Shown: piece by piece, positions 22,861-35,434 of the stretch
Numbering within the stretch: the first letter of the stretch is position 1
Layout: the number at the start of each line of letters is the position of its first letter
Assembly: GCF_036884655.1 (NCBI RefSeq)
Contig: NC_088357.1
Span: 47,322,001-47,386,000 of the forward strand
From: Musa acuminata AAA Group
Lineage: Eukaryota; Streptophyta; Magnoliopsida; Zingiberales; Musaceae
Reading direction: 5' to 3'
Length of the DNA stretch: 64,000 nucleotides
Notes under the pieces: model-generated
What the model was told of the DNA's origin: nothing
Databases searched by the model: none
What the model saw: the letters and a program-made list of their open reading frames with translations, nothing else
Position numbers and translations under genes: made by a program

Positions 22861-23637
22861 ACAGCGAATCATCTAAAATAATAAAAGCATATTCGAAGAA
22901 GACCTACAAACGCCGTGATTCTTGATTTAACTTAGAATATTATTTCTGCGCTGATGCCGTATCTGCTACTGCGCTCAAGGAAAAAGAGGTTGCCATTTAT
23001 TATCTACCTTCTGGTTGGCTTTGGCTGTCTCTCACCGATTGCCTCTGCCTTCCTTGTCATCATCCACAAAGGGACAAGCTTGGAGGCTTGCCTTGGATAA
23101 GCTCAAATTGGGTGAACCGAGATCAAACTTCTCTTCCTCTGGATTGTGACCTCCACACTTTTGACCCGGTTGTGCTTGCGAGGACTGGGAGATGAGAACC
23201 AGCAGGTGGTCGATGCACCAGGACAAGAGAGCCATTGTCTTTGGGACAATTCAGCCACCATCGAGTTCGTCCTTCCAGAGACACAGAGAGAGAGAGAGAG
23301 AGAGAGGGACTGATGGTTGATACTTGAATTGGTCCGTCAAAGATTTCAATTGGACATGGTGATCATGCTTAATCTGTCAATGCATCGAGAAAGAACATGA
23401 AGTAATCGTCTCTTACTGCAATCAGTGATACCATAGGATGTAAGCAGCTAGAAGATTCATTCTATTTGTCAACAAGAGCGGCTTAAAGATTCATTCTATT
23501 TGTCAACAAGATTCATATTTTATAAAGTTGATATAAACATAAAATCTATACTTGTGCTTGTGTGAAATATTTTAATAATAAAATTTAAATTAAAAAACAA
23601 TCCTTTTGATGATAAAGAAATTTAGAATTGCAAGTTA

Positions 23638-23884
23638 ATAATAATACACTCATCAAATCTTTATAAGTCAATCTTAATCTTGCCCACTTTCGATATGGGA
23701 CTAATCATGAGTGTTATAAGGCTCCACGCTGTGACGAATTCTCTGACTCCGTCTATAGGAAACCCTTGACCAAAATGTTTAAGCTGAAGTTGATATTAAT
23801 ACACTCATCAGACCCTTATAAGTTAATCTTAATCTTGTACACTTTCGATGTTGGACTATCAGGGGTGTTATAGTCACTATGAGC
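23638..23884. repeat. Direct repeat of about 90 bp
   Basis: AATACACTCATCA, then CTTATAAGT, then ATCTTAATCTTG, then CACTTTCGAT, then GGGTGTTATA-type endings occur at about 23640-23735 and again at about 23796-23875. It is probably transposon debris. Confidence 0.6.
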
Positions 23885-24927
23885 GATAGATTAAGGATAA
23901 AAAGAGATGAGAGAAGATGTGTAAATCTTAATAATATCACGTATTCATATCTCCTATGAATTTCGAGTCCCCATATCTTTTTCTTTTATAAGCAAAAGTA
24001 TAAAGTCTAAAATAACTAATTATGAAAGTCTCCCATCTTCTAAAGAATTCTATCATAATTGAACATCCTTATTATTGATCGATAATCATAATCAAAATTT
24101 AATCATATTTATAATATATTTTATTTGAGTCATATGATCTAAAATTTCATTGATGCATACATATATGTAGCTCTAAGACAATAAATTTTTTTTCTTTTTA
24201 TCTTTCTTGATAAAGGTAAAAAAGATACAATCATTTGACCTGATCTGTATATTATTATTTACTAATGTATTTTGTGTGTAAAATTTTATCGAATGAGATT
24301 TTAAATTTTTATTAAATAAATTTTATTCATCATCACATAATCAATATTTTAAGTATAAAATTTATCATATGCCATTTTAGGTTTTATATACTATAAAATT
24401 CAATTACTATATAATATATATATATATATATAATATTGAGTACAAGACTTGTAGATATTATGATTAGAAGATACGAAATAATAACTATAAATAATATGAA
24501 AAAAAATAAATATTAAAATTTTAACTTAATAAATAATTTAATTTTTTATATAGCTCAATGATAATAAGAGATTCATGCAACTGACTCCAAATAATTCAGA
24601 TTACTATCTTATTATTGTCTTAGTGTCGCTGTTGATGAACCAACGTATAATTAATTTCATGCCACTCATCTCTTTATGTGGCCATCTAACACTAGAATCA
24701 TACACCCAAACAAAACACTTTTATCTGGCCACTCATCTCTTTCGTGTCACTCGTCTCGTCTCTTTGTATACGGCCGAATTAGCTCTGAATCATTGCAGCA
24801 AAGAAAGAGAGTTAGCGTTCGTGAGAGAGAAAGAAAGGGTAGTGACTTGTAGTTGATTTCATGCCACTAGTCTCTTTGGATAACCAATCTAACTAGCACT
24901 ATATCATACACGCAAAGAAAGACACAT

Positions 24928-24936
<9 letters not shown>

Positions 24937-24972
<36 letters not shown>
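24937..24972 (+). repeat. (GA)n tract directly before the CslE start codon
   Basis: About 17 GA units end 2-3 bases before the ATG at 24974, so they lie in the 5' UTR. GAGA tracts can bind plant BBR/BPC factors; that role here is inference. Confidence 0.85.
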
Positions 24973-24973
<1 letters not shown>

Positions 24974-24974
<1 letters not shown>

Positions 24975-27900
24975 TGGCAGAGAGGAGACTCCTCTCCCTC
25001 TTTGGGACAGAGAGAGCAAAGGGAAGGACTGCCTACAAGCTGTTTGCCAGCTCCATGCTTGTGAGCATTTGCCTGGTCTTGTTCTACAGAGCAACTAACA
25101 TCCCCGGAAGAGGGGAACAAGGGAGGTGGGCATGGATGGGGATGCTTGCAGCAGAGCTCTGGTTCACTTTCTACTGGATCATCACTCAGTCCGTGCGTTG
25201 GAATCCCATTTATCGCCACACCTTCAAGGAGAGACTCTCTGAGATGTAAGTCACATCCACTCTCTCTCACTTGGCTCTCTTTCTACCTTGTTTCTTCTAT
25301 ACAGTTCTTCATAAGAAGTGAATATTGAATTGATAGATGATACACATGATAGGATTATCACGTAAAATAAGGTAAAATATTTTATCTTTTATTCATTTTT
25401 TTTATAATTATAATACTCTATATGTTTCATAACTCCAAAGATACATTACATAAAATATATCAATCATTTTTTCGATGAAATTAACCTTTTTATCATTCTT
25501 TAACAAATTTAAATCCATGATCAAGACCATGAAACATATCATTCTTGGACCACAACTCGATCTCTCTTACTCAACTGCACATGTTAGAAAGTAGCTATTA
25601 GAATCTCGGAAGATAGTGTTGGGTCCAGCCCAATTAAGAGAGAAAGGATAAAATTGGAAGCGTGCAGCGTGCAGATAGAAGAGGAGAGAGAAATAGAGAG
25701 AGAAAGATTAGGTTTCTGAGTTTTCTGCTTGACGATCGGTGGCCAAACGTTGTCAGTTTCGGCCCAAATTTTATGTAGAGAATCCTTGCAGTAAACTCTA
25801 CAATCCTAACGGTGTTGATCTACAGTTTACCCTCTCTAAGGTACTTTCCTGTGATATCTATTTTGTAAGACTCAAATTCTCTTTTGAGGAGATCCATCCT
25901 AAGTGATGAAGATATGCTATCCTTGAGCCAAGATATATGATCTTGATGTTATTCTGATCCTCTAGTTATTCTAGAGAAGACCTACTGTAAACCTGTTATC
26001 AGTATTATTGATAGTGGAAGGAGGAGGTGGACTACGGTCCCGTGGTTTTTCCCACATTGAGTTTTCCACGTTAAAAGATTTGGTCTCACTATATGATTGA
26101 TTTATTGCTCTATTGTTTATGTTGTGCTGATTGATATTAACATTTTGATATCAAGTTGGTATTTTGATGAGGAACCTATTTTGATACACAAAGAGGGAAA
26201 AGAATTATTCCGCATTAACAGGTTTCTTCCCAACAAGTGGTATCAGAGAATCAGGTTGTTTGGTGCTAGTTTTCTTGTGTGATTAAAATGGAGTCAGATG
26301 GTATGATTAAATTGAACTCATCAAATTATTCCACTTGGAGGCGTCTGATGGAAGATTTGCTCTATTGCAAAGATTTATATAAGCCTATCAAGGTTAAAGA
26401 TAAACCTTCTACTATGGACGATGAAGAATGGGAAGTTCAACATAGAAAAGCTATTGCCTATATTAGAAGATGGATGGATATAAACTTGCATGAGCATATT
26501 TCAGATGAAATCAGAGCTGATGTTGTTTGGCAAAGGTTAGAAAATCTCTTTGCGAAAAAGACAATGGGAAATAGAATTTCTCTCCTCAGAAGGCTTGTAA
26601 ATTTGAAGTATAAAGATGGTGGTAACATTGTTGAGCACATAAGCCTATTTCAGAGTCTTGCAAACAAGTTGGTTGCTATGAAAATGAATATAGATGATGA
26701 GATGCAGGGATTATTACTTCTCAGCTCTTTACTAGAAAGTTGGGAAACGTATGTGGTGACTATTTGTAACTCCACGCCAGAGGGGACTCTAACCATAGAT
26801 ATGGTTAAAGATAGTTTGCTAAATGAAGATGCCAGAAGGAAAGAACAGGGTGAATCTTCTTCTGGGGCATTTGTTACTGAAAAACAAGAAAGACGTGGAA
26901 GAAGTCATAGCAGAAATCCATATGGTTATAGAGGAAGATCCAAGTCTAGAAGAGATATCAAATGTTTTCACTGTAATAGGCCAAGTCACATGAAGAAAAA
27001 GTGTAGGTTTTGGAAGCGAGAACAGAATGAAATGAAGAAAAATGAGAAAGAGATCAATACAGTTGCTGCTGAAGGTAATATCACTATTGTCTGTGATGAA
27101 GGTTGTGTTAGCCTTGTAGCTCAGGACAGTAATTGGGTAATTGACTCTGGTGCTTCATTTCATGTTACTTCTCATGGTGATTTCTTTAGATCTTACAATG
27201 CTCGTGATTTTGGTAATGTCAGAATGGGAAACAATGGTACATCTAAGATTGTGGGTATTGGAGATATTTGCTTGGAGACCAGTATTGGGAGCAAATTAAT
27301 ACTCAAAGATGTAAGGCATGTTCCAAATATTCGTCTTAACTTGATATCTACAGGAAGACTTGATGATGAGGGCTTTGCACATTATTTTGGTGAAAGTAAA
27401 TGGAAACTCACTAAAGGTTCTCTAATTGTGGTAAAAGGAAAGAAGATTAACTCTTTTTATGTCATGGAAGCTAAGCTACACAAAGGAGAGATTAATGCAA
27501 TTCGAAAAGGTGAAAGTATAGATCTTTGGCATAAGAGGCTTGGACATATCAGCGAGAAGGGACTTCAAACTCTTGCTAGAAAGCAGTTCTTACCAGAGTT
27601 GCAAGGTACATCTCTTAAATCTTGTGATCATTGCTTAGCTGGAAAAACACATAGAGTTGCATTTCAGACATATCCATTATCTAGAAGATCTGATGTTATT
27701 GATTTAGTTCATACTGATGTTTGTACTGTGCAAACTAGAACTCTTGGAGGTGCTCTTTATTTTGTTACTTTTATTGATGACCATTCTAGAAAAGTGTGGG
27801 CTTTTGCTTTGAAATCCAAAGCCCAGGTACTTGATGCTTTCAAGGAGTTTCATGTCAATGTTAAAAGAGAAACTGGTAGAAAGCTAAAGTGTGTTCGATC

Positions 27901-30900
27901 AGATAATGGTGGCGAGTACAGGGGTCCTTTTGAGAATTATTGCAGGTTCCATGGTATCAGGCTTGAGAAAACAGTTCCTAAAGCTCCTCAGTAGAACGGT
28001 GTGGCAGAAAGGATGAACAGAACCATTGAAGAAAGGATTAGGTGTATGCTTTCCCACGCCAAGTTACCAAAGTCATTTTGGGGGGAGGCTATGAGAACTA
28101 CAGTTGACCTGATAAATCTTTCTCCATCAGTTCCTCTGCAAGGTGATGTTCCAGAGAGAGTATGGAGAGGAAAAGATATATCTTATAATCATTTGAGAGT
28201 CTTTGGGTGTAAAGCATTTGTTCATATTCCCAAAGATGAGAGGTCCAAGCTTGATAATAAGGCAAAAGCATGTATCTTCTTGGGATATGGTCATGAAGAG
28301 TTTGGGTACCGATTATGGGATCTAGTGAACAAGAAGATTATTAGAAGCAGAGATGTTGTGTTTCTTGAAGACCAATTGTTTGATGATGGTGATAATGTTC
28401 AGAAGCCAGAAACCTCTGTTTATATTCCTTGGAGTTTGGGTCCAGTTCCTTCACCTGTAGTTCATGATGATCATGGGGGAGATGAATAAGAAGATCATGG
28501 TGGGAATGTAAGTGATGATACACCTACAGTTGATGATGCTGAACCAACTGAACAAGCACCTCCACCACCAGTTGAGATTCCATTGAGAAGATCCACTAGA
28601 GAGCGACAACCCTATACCAGATATCCTCCACATGAGTATGTTATGCTTACTGACGGGGGAGAGCCAGAAACTTACCAAGAAGCTATTCTACATGAGAATA
28701 AGAATGAGTGGGTTAAAGCCATGCAAGAAGAGATAAGATCCCTACTTGAGAACCATACCTATGACTTGATAAAGTTGCCTAAAGAGAAGAAAGCTCTCAA
28801 GAATAAGTGGGTTTACAAATTGAAGACTGAAAGCAATAGCTCATAACAGAGATACAAGGCACGACTAGTTGTGAAAGGATTCAGTCAGAAGAAAGGTATT
28901 GACTTTGAAGAAATATTTTCTCCGGTTGTGAAAATGTCCTCTATCAGAGTTGTTCTTGGTTTGGCTGCCCGCTTGAATTTAGAAGTTGAGCAACTTGATG
29001 TAAAAACAGTATTTCTTCATGGTGATTTAGAAGAAGAAATTTACATGGAGCAACCAGAAGGTTTTAAAGTCAAGGGAAAAGAAAATCTGGTATGTAAGCT
29101 TAAGAAAAACTTATATGGACTCAAACAGGCACCTAGACAGTGGTACAAGAAGTTTGATTCCTTTATAATGAGCCAAGGGTATGATAGAACCACATCTGAT
29201 CATTGTGTGTTTATGAAGAAATTTTCAGATGATGATTTTATTATTTTACTACTATATGTTGATGATATGCTGATTGTTGGCCATGATGTTGGAAAAATTG
29301 GAAAGCTTAAAAGAGAGCTAAGTAAGTCTTTTGCCATGAAAGACTTAGGATCGGTGAAACAAATACTTGGCATGAAGATTCTTCGTGATAGGAAGAAAAT
29401 GAAGATTTGGCTATCTCAGGAGACCTACATTGAAAAGGTTCTTGAAAGATTCAATATGAGTAAAGCCAAAGCAGTTTGTTCTCCACTTGCAGGTCATTTC
29501 AAACTGAGTTCGAAACAATGTCCTACAAATGAGAAAGAAAAAGAAGAAATGTCCAGAGTGCCTTTCTCATCTGCAGTAGGCAGTTTGATGTATGCTATGG
29601 TTTGTACTAGGCCAGATATAGCTCATGCAGTTGGAGTTGTTAGCTGATTTCTCTCAAATCCTGGAAAGGAACATTGGGCAGCAGTGAAATGGATATTAAG
29701 ATATCTAAGAGGTACTTCCAGGTTGTGTTTATGTTTTGGCAGTGATGAACCTATGTTAGAAGGTTACACAGATGCAGACATGGCAGGTGATACTGATTCC
29801 AGGAAGTCCACTTCAGGATTCTTGATGACATTTGCAGGAGGAGCAGTCTCTTGGCAGTCTAAGTTACAGAAGTGTGTTGCTCTATCAACTACAGAAGCAG
29901 AATATATAGCAGTTACTGAAGCCTGTAAGGAAACTTTATGGATGAAAAAGTTTCTACAGGAATTGGGCTTGAAACAGGAAGTATATACTGTTTACTGTGA
30001 CAGTCAGAGCGCCATTCACCTCTCCAAGAATTCAACATATCATTCTAGATCCAAGCATATTGATGTGAGATATCATTTGATTTGTGATGTGCTTGAGATG
30101 AAAGAATTACAGTTGGAAAAGGTGCATACCAATGATAATGGTTCAGATATGCTGACAAAGTCTTTGCCTAAGGAGAAGCTTGAAGCATGTAGGCGAAGAG
30201 CGGGCTTGGTACAGCCCACCATATGAGCTAGAGGGGGAGAATTATTGGGTCCAGCCCATATGTAGGCTTTGACAATTGGGCCTATTGAGCCCAAATCAGT
30301 AATTAAGAGAGAAAGGGCAAAATTGAGAGCACGTGCAGTCCCAATCTTTCTCTCTCTATTTCTCTCTCCTCTTCTATATGCAGCATGCTTGCGGCGTGCA
30401 GATAGAAGAGGAGAGAGAAATAGAGAGAGAAAGATTAGGTTTCTGAATTTTTTGCTTGACGATCGGTGGCCAAACGTTGTCAGTTTCGACCCAAATTTTA
30501 TGTGGAGAATCCTTACAGCAAACTCTACAATCCTAACGGTGTTGATCTACAGTTTACCCTCTCTAAGGTACTTTCCTGCGATATCTACTCTGTGAGACCC
30601 AGAATACTCTTTCGAGGAGATCCATCCTAAATGATCAAGATATACTATCCTCGAGCCAAGATCTATGATCTTGATGTTATTCTGATCCTCTAGTTATTCT
30701 AGAGAAGACATACTGTAAACCTGTTATCAGTATTATTGATAGTGGAAGGAGGAGGTGGACTACGGTCCCGTGGTTTTTCCCACATTAGGTTTTCCACGTT
30801 AAAAGATTTGGTCTCACTGTGTGATTGATTTATTGTTCTATTATTTATGTTATGCTGATTGATATTAACATTTTGATATCAAGTTGGTATTTTGATGAGG

Positions 30901-33550
30901 AACCTTTTTGATACACAAAGAGGGAAAAGAATTATTCCGCATTAACATGTTTCTTCCCTGATAGATAATGAACTCTATTCAGATGCTTCCATATCTTGAT
31001 TGTGAAATCAGATTCTATTCTTGATTAAGGATCACTGTTTTCCTGGTTGACCAAACCAAAAAAAAACATATTTACTTATTATTATGCTGAAAAGAATATT
31101 ACCATAACCTTGTTGGTTTTGTTACACCAACGAGAATAAAATATGTCCTTCTAAAGTAGGTGAGTGATGCATCGAATGGTTGTTGAGAGAGAGTAGTTGC
31201 CGAGACAATTATATAAGCTGCAAGTGATCTCCTTGTAGAGATTGACCTTGTCTTCGAGGTTCGATCTACTTATAGAGATATGATCTGATAGCTGGCATAA
31301 AACTTTGGAGGAGTCCCCACACATCAATCATCTTTGTCAACTGAGATGAGACTGCAGGTGACCCTGCCATTTCCGGTTCCAGAAATCCTACACGACCAAA
31401 CAACGACACAATGCAATATTTGGAGTGTTCTTTTCCTCCTTCGTTTATGGTCTTTCGTCTTTATCTGACGGAATCCTCCACTGTTGATTTGAGCAGATGA
31501 ACGAAAATATTAAACTAATATTTGATTGATTATTTATTGGTAAAGATATTTAAATATCTTATTATTGATTTGAAAGAGAAGAAAATCATATAATTTACAT
31601 TGTTCACTGATCTACTTGATATATGTTTCTTTAATTATCATATGATGAATGACGTTAGAATAAATGAAACTAGATTTTTCACTTTCATAATTATAAAGAT
31701 TTTAATATAAATTTTTTAAAATTAAAGACTGATATACTTATAAGGTCTAGGGTAACTTATAATTAACCTATCATTTGGATAATAAATGCTTATCTCACAT
31801 TTCACAACAAATAATTCGGAAAGGCATTACCGGTCAATTTCTTCTCCATATGTATATTTTATACTGTGTTAGTAAAAATTTATATTTAATTAAATTTTAA
31901 AAATATTTTAACTATTATTTATAGTTTTTAATTTTTAATCATTAATAATAATAATTTAATATCATTTTAAAATTATATTTTATTATTTATTGAAACTATA
32001 TTTAAGAATAAATATTTTTTATTTTTTAAGAACCTGATTCATTTCATCCTAACGTTATCCAATACAGCATAGGATCACTTTTATGGATAGAGCCCATAGC
32101 TTATATGGATTGGGCTTCAAGGGGCCCATGTATGTGATGATAATAACAATAACCGTCAAAAATGTTGTTGCCACTAAATGCAGAGATGACTCCGAGCTGC
32201 CGGGGCTGGACATCTTCGTGTGCACCGCCGACCCCGTGGCGGAGCCGCCTGCGCTGGTGATCTCCACCGTGCTGTCGGTCATGGCGTACGACTACCCGCC
32301 GGAGAAGCTGAGCGTGTACCTCTCCGATGACGCCGGATCGGAGCTGACGTTCTACGCTCTCTGGGAGGCAGCACAGTTCGCGAGGCATTGGCTCCCCTTC
32401 TGCAGGCGGCACAAGGTCGAGCCACGGTCACCGGCAGCCTACTTCTCATCCCGTTCCCACCCTTGCGATACCTGCAACGACACTGAGCGGTCCTACATGA
32501 AGGTAGCAATTGTCTATGTGAAGGAACGGTCGACGACATGATAGTTAATGATTGACACAAATTCTTGCAGAACCTATACAAAGAAATGGAAAGCCGCATA
32601 GATGCCGTTGTCATGCTTGGGAAGGTACATGAAGATCTCAGAGCACGGAAAGGCTTTTCAGAATGGAAATCTGGGATGACATCCAGGAATCATCAGCCTA
32701 TTGTTCAGGTACAGGTGTCGTCAGCAGCACGATCAAGATGAGTCTACTGCCATCTTGTCATTGTTATTCTTTGGTTTCCCTCGTAGATCTTGACAGATAG
32801 CAGTGACAAAAGTACGGTCGACGATGATGGCACTGTGTTACCAACATTGGTGTACATGGCACGCGAGAAGAGACCGCAGCACCATCACAACTTCAAAGCT
32901 GGCGCCATGAACGCTTTGGTAACCTAACCTTGATTGCTTTACTTTCTTGCACTGCAACCTGCTCAGGTAAAGACTCGAGCAATTACTGTACATTCCCTAA
33001 CGTGTAGATAAGGGTGTCTTCAGTGATAAGCAACAGCCCGGTCATCCTCAACGTGGACTGCGACATGTACTCCAACAACGTGGAGTCCATCAGAGACGCA
33101 CTGTGCTTCTTCCTGGATGAAGAGAAGGGTCATGACATTGGCTTTGTGCAGTTCCCTCAGAACTTTGAGAACAACACCAAGAATGATCTATATGGCAATG
33201 CCTTTAAGGTGATCAATGCGGTAAGAGCGACATGCAGATCGAGTGTTTGAAACGCTACGTACTCTTCATAGCATCAAATAGATGTCGGGCAAGAGCTAAA
33301 TTGTGTGCAATGTCGATGGGCTACAAGGTGGAGCTTGCCGGCTTGGATAGCTGGGGAGGACCTTTGTACATCGGCACTGGATGCTTCCACAGAAGAGAAG
33401 TCCTCTGTGGGAGAAAGTACAGCAAGGACTACAAGGAAGACTGGAAAAGAGAAACTAAGAGGAAGAAGGAAGATACTGCCTTCATCTTGGAAGAGCGAGC
33501 CAAGTCTCTTGCCACTTGCACCTATGAGCACAACACTCCTTGGGGCAATG

Positions 33551-33637
<87 letters not shown>

Positions 33638-34651
33638 GATTTCAGATGAATAAGCTGCAACTCTGGGATGACAGATGGGATTGCAGTATGGATGTCCGGT
33701 CGAGGATGTGATCACAGGATTAGCAATTCAATGCAGAGGTTGGAGATCCGTCTACTTCAATCCTCCAAGGAAAGGTTTCTTGGGTGTTGCTCCGTCGACA
33801 CTGGCAGAGACACTGGTGCAGCACAAGAGATGGAGTGAAGGGAACTTCCAAATCTTCCTCTCCAAGTACTGTTCTTTCCTACAAGGCCATGGGAAGCTAA
33901 AGCTAGGACTGCAGATGGCCTACTGCATCTATGGCTTGTGGGCACCAAATTCCATCCCAACTCTCTACTACGTTACGATCCCTTCCCTGTCCCTCCTCAA
34001 AGGCATCTCCTTATTCCCAAAGGTAGGCCACATTGGATTCTCCATCAATTCCACCTTTGCATGCCCCAGTACTAACTTAAGCTGATTTCTTTACGCCGAA
34101 ATTAGGTCTCCAGTCCATGGATCATCCCCTTTGCCTACGTCGCCATAGCCAAGAATGCGTATGGCTTGGTTGAATCCCTGGCATGTGGTGATACCTTAAT
34201 TGGGTGGTGGAACATACAAAGGATGTGGTTGCTGAAGAGGATCACCTCGTATCTCTACGGCACGGTTGATGCCATCCTCAAGGTGATGGGGTTCTCCAAG
34301 ACAGGGTTCACGATCACGGCGAAGATGGCGGACGCGGACGCCTCCAAGAGGTACGAGCAGGAGATTATGGAGTTCGGCTCGTCATCGTCATCGCCGATGT
34401 TCGTCGTGATCGCCACGTCGGCGTTGCTCAACCTTCTCTGTTTGGTGGTTGGGTTGCAGAGGCTGGTCGCAGATTGGGATTTTGGAGACCAGTTCTTGAT
34501 CCAACTTCTTCTTTGTGGAGTGGTAGTGGCTCTGAATCTTCCCATCTACGAGGCACTCTTCTTGAGGAAGGACAAGGGAAGGATGGCTCCTGCTGTCACA
34601 TACATCTCTCTTGGATTCACTGCTGTGGCTTATCTACTTCCTATAGTGTAG
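24974..34651 (+). CDS. Cellulose synthase-like protein E (CslE), complete, eight exons
   Basis: Exons: 24974-25245, 32184-32502, 32571-32708, 32787-32918, 33008-33220, 33328-33552, 33675-34022, 34106-34651. All junctions are GT-AG and keep frame; the total is 2193 nt, 730 aa, the usual CslE length. This is a Golgi-type family 2 glycosyltransferase making an unknown wall polysaccharide. Two N-terminal membrane helices (exon 1, from [15 protein letters not shown]), the loop [10 protein letters not shown], catalytic motifs [19 protein letters not shown] and VEDV, and QHKRW (the QxxRW motif) are seen, followed by six or so C-terminal helices. The GGSE glycine is Ala here. [24 protein letters not shown] and [13 protein letters not shown] are CslE hallmarks. 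Intron 1 is 6938 bp because a copia element sits in it; intron 6 is mostly microsatellite. The acceptor of exon 6 (GGGCTACAAG) is weak, so that border is less sure. Confidence 0.92.
25617..26235 (+). repeat. 5' LTR of the copia element (619 bp)
   Basis: Starts TGTTGGGTCCAG and ends CTTCCCAACA. Relative to the 3' LTR it lacks two blocks near its start, including one arm of a 35-bp hairpin. Confidence 0.92.
26238..26249 (+). promoter_or_regulatory. Primer binding site (initiator Met tRNA type)
   Basis: TGGTATCAGAGA lies two bases after the 5' LTR, the usual copia PBS. Confidence 0.85.
26288..30226 (+). pseudogene. Copia gag-pol polyprotein with four in-frame stops
   Basis: The start ATG is at 26288. 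In order: gag (UBN2-type), zinc knuckle [14 protein letters not shown] (about 26960), protease DSGA (about 27147), gag-pre-integrase LWHKRLGH (about 27525), integrase with HTDV, SDNGGEY and GVAERMNRT, reverse transcriptase with YVDDMLIVG (about 29258), and RNase H with DSQSAIHL (about 29998). The frame is unbroken from end to end except for stops at 27992-27994 (TAG, where relatives have Gln before NGVAERMN), 28487-28489 (TAA), 28844-28846 (TAA) and 29645-29647 (TGA). There are no frameshifts. As it stands the element cannot make its own enzymes. Confidence 0.92.
30243..30959 (+). repeat. 3' LTR of the copia element (717 bp)
   Basis: Starts TATTGGGTCCAG and is preceded by a purine tract GAGGGGGAGA. 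It contains a perfect 35-bp inverted repeat (30343-30377 and 30402-30436). Confidence 0.9.
30965..32183 (+). other. Rest of CslE intron 1
   Basis: AT-rich non-coding sequence after the copia insertion, ending in the acceptor TAAATGCAG at 32183. No other gene or repeat is recognised. Confidence 0.7.
33553..33674 (+). repeat. CslE intron 6 made largely of (CT)n(TA)n
   Basis: The intron is only 122 bp, and about 82 bp of it (33554-33635) is a compound (CT)n-(TA)n microsatellite. It starts directly at the GT donor (GAG|GTCTCT); the acceptor is GGATGACAG. Confidence 0.85.
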
Positions 34652-35434
34652 TCTTCTAAGACCTTTACGCTGCACGATAGTATCTAAACATGTCAAAGAC
34701 TCTCAATGTCATTACTGCAGTTTCATGGGCCTCTCTTTCTGCTCATATCTCCTGGTGGTAAACGTCAGTACTGCGGTTCGTAGACTAGTCTGAAGCTTTG
34801 GCTTTAGATTCTGTCATTGTTGTTTTCTTCCTTATATTGATAATACCACAATATAAGATCTCAGGAACTTTACTGGATTGGCATTTCAATCGTAGTAGAT
34901 AAATTAGTCACTGAGATCAAACTTGGATCTCATGGACCAAGTCCCAACTAAGGCACACCTCAAGACGCTCAACTATAAGTGAGCCATACACGACTAGAAG
35001 ATCCCTGGCTGGTCATATAAAACACAAAGAGGAATATATGAATACTGATGTTGCTACGGTGGCTTCTCACTCACCGGCTGGCACATGAAAAGTGCGAGCA
35101 GGAGGAGGAGTCTATCATCAAGCTTGACCTTTTTTGACATGTTGACGCATCTTCCTCCACCTCCGAGTTAGCGTCCTCGGGCTTCACGCGTGCAATGACC
35201 AACTTATACTCAGACTAGAGGTAACACCGAACGAAGGGAGTCCTTTATTGAAGCCAGTTGAATTCTTATGCTCAGCCATCGTCTCCTTTGGCACAGTACA
35301 GGCAAAGAGTAACCTCGGCTGGGGTAGCGCATGATCACATCTCCCCCACTTTTTCCTCAGGATTCTTAATGCACCTGCACAGCTATAGGCTCTCATCACG
35401 TAGCCGTCGATTCTCGAAACAAAAGTTGTGGTAT
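34652..35434. other. CslE 3' flank
   Basis: 3' UTR and spacer. No gene is recognised. Confidence 0.6.

Larger units (their letters stand above)
18816..24650. other. 3' flank of the PPR gene and intergenic spacer
   Basis: AT-rich. The first few hundred bases are probably PPR 3' UTR. The stretch contains a LINE-type ORF1 relic (19380-19561, minus), a CAA-rich retroposon-like tail near 21210-21310, duplicated AT-rich segments at 22668-22860 and 23638-23884, and a short (GA)n at 23281-23307. The open frames at 21706-22230 and 23032-23235 match nothing I know. Confidence 0.55.
25617..30959 (+). mobile_element. Ty1/copia LTR retrotransposon, Tork/Tnt1-like, in CslE intron 1
   Basis: The full structure is LTR 25617-26235, PBS TGGTATCAGAGA at 26238, gag-pol 26288-30226, polypurine tract about 30229-30242, LTR 30243-30959. 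The target duplication is GATAG (25612-25616 and 30960-30964). The order gag, protease, integrase, RT, RNase H defines copia; the gag start and integrase resemble Tnt1, so the Tork lineage is likely. The last bases of the 3' LTR are damaged (CCCT in place of CCCAACA) and its first bases are TATT in place of TGTT. Over about 535 aligned bases the LTRs differ by roughly 30 substitutions counted by eye, so the insertion is not recent. Confidence 0.93.

Noticed and set aside
23032..23235. 67-codon minus-strand frame upstream of CslE
   Set aside because: No homology recognised and no support as an exon.
33482..33715. Frames with Tyr-Ile and Arg-Glu runs
   Set aside because: They are translations of the (CT)n(TA)n microsatellite in CslE intron 6.
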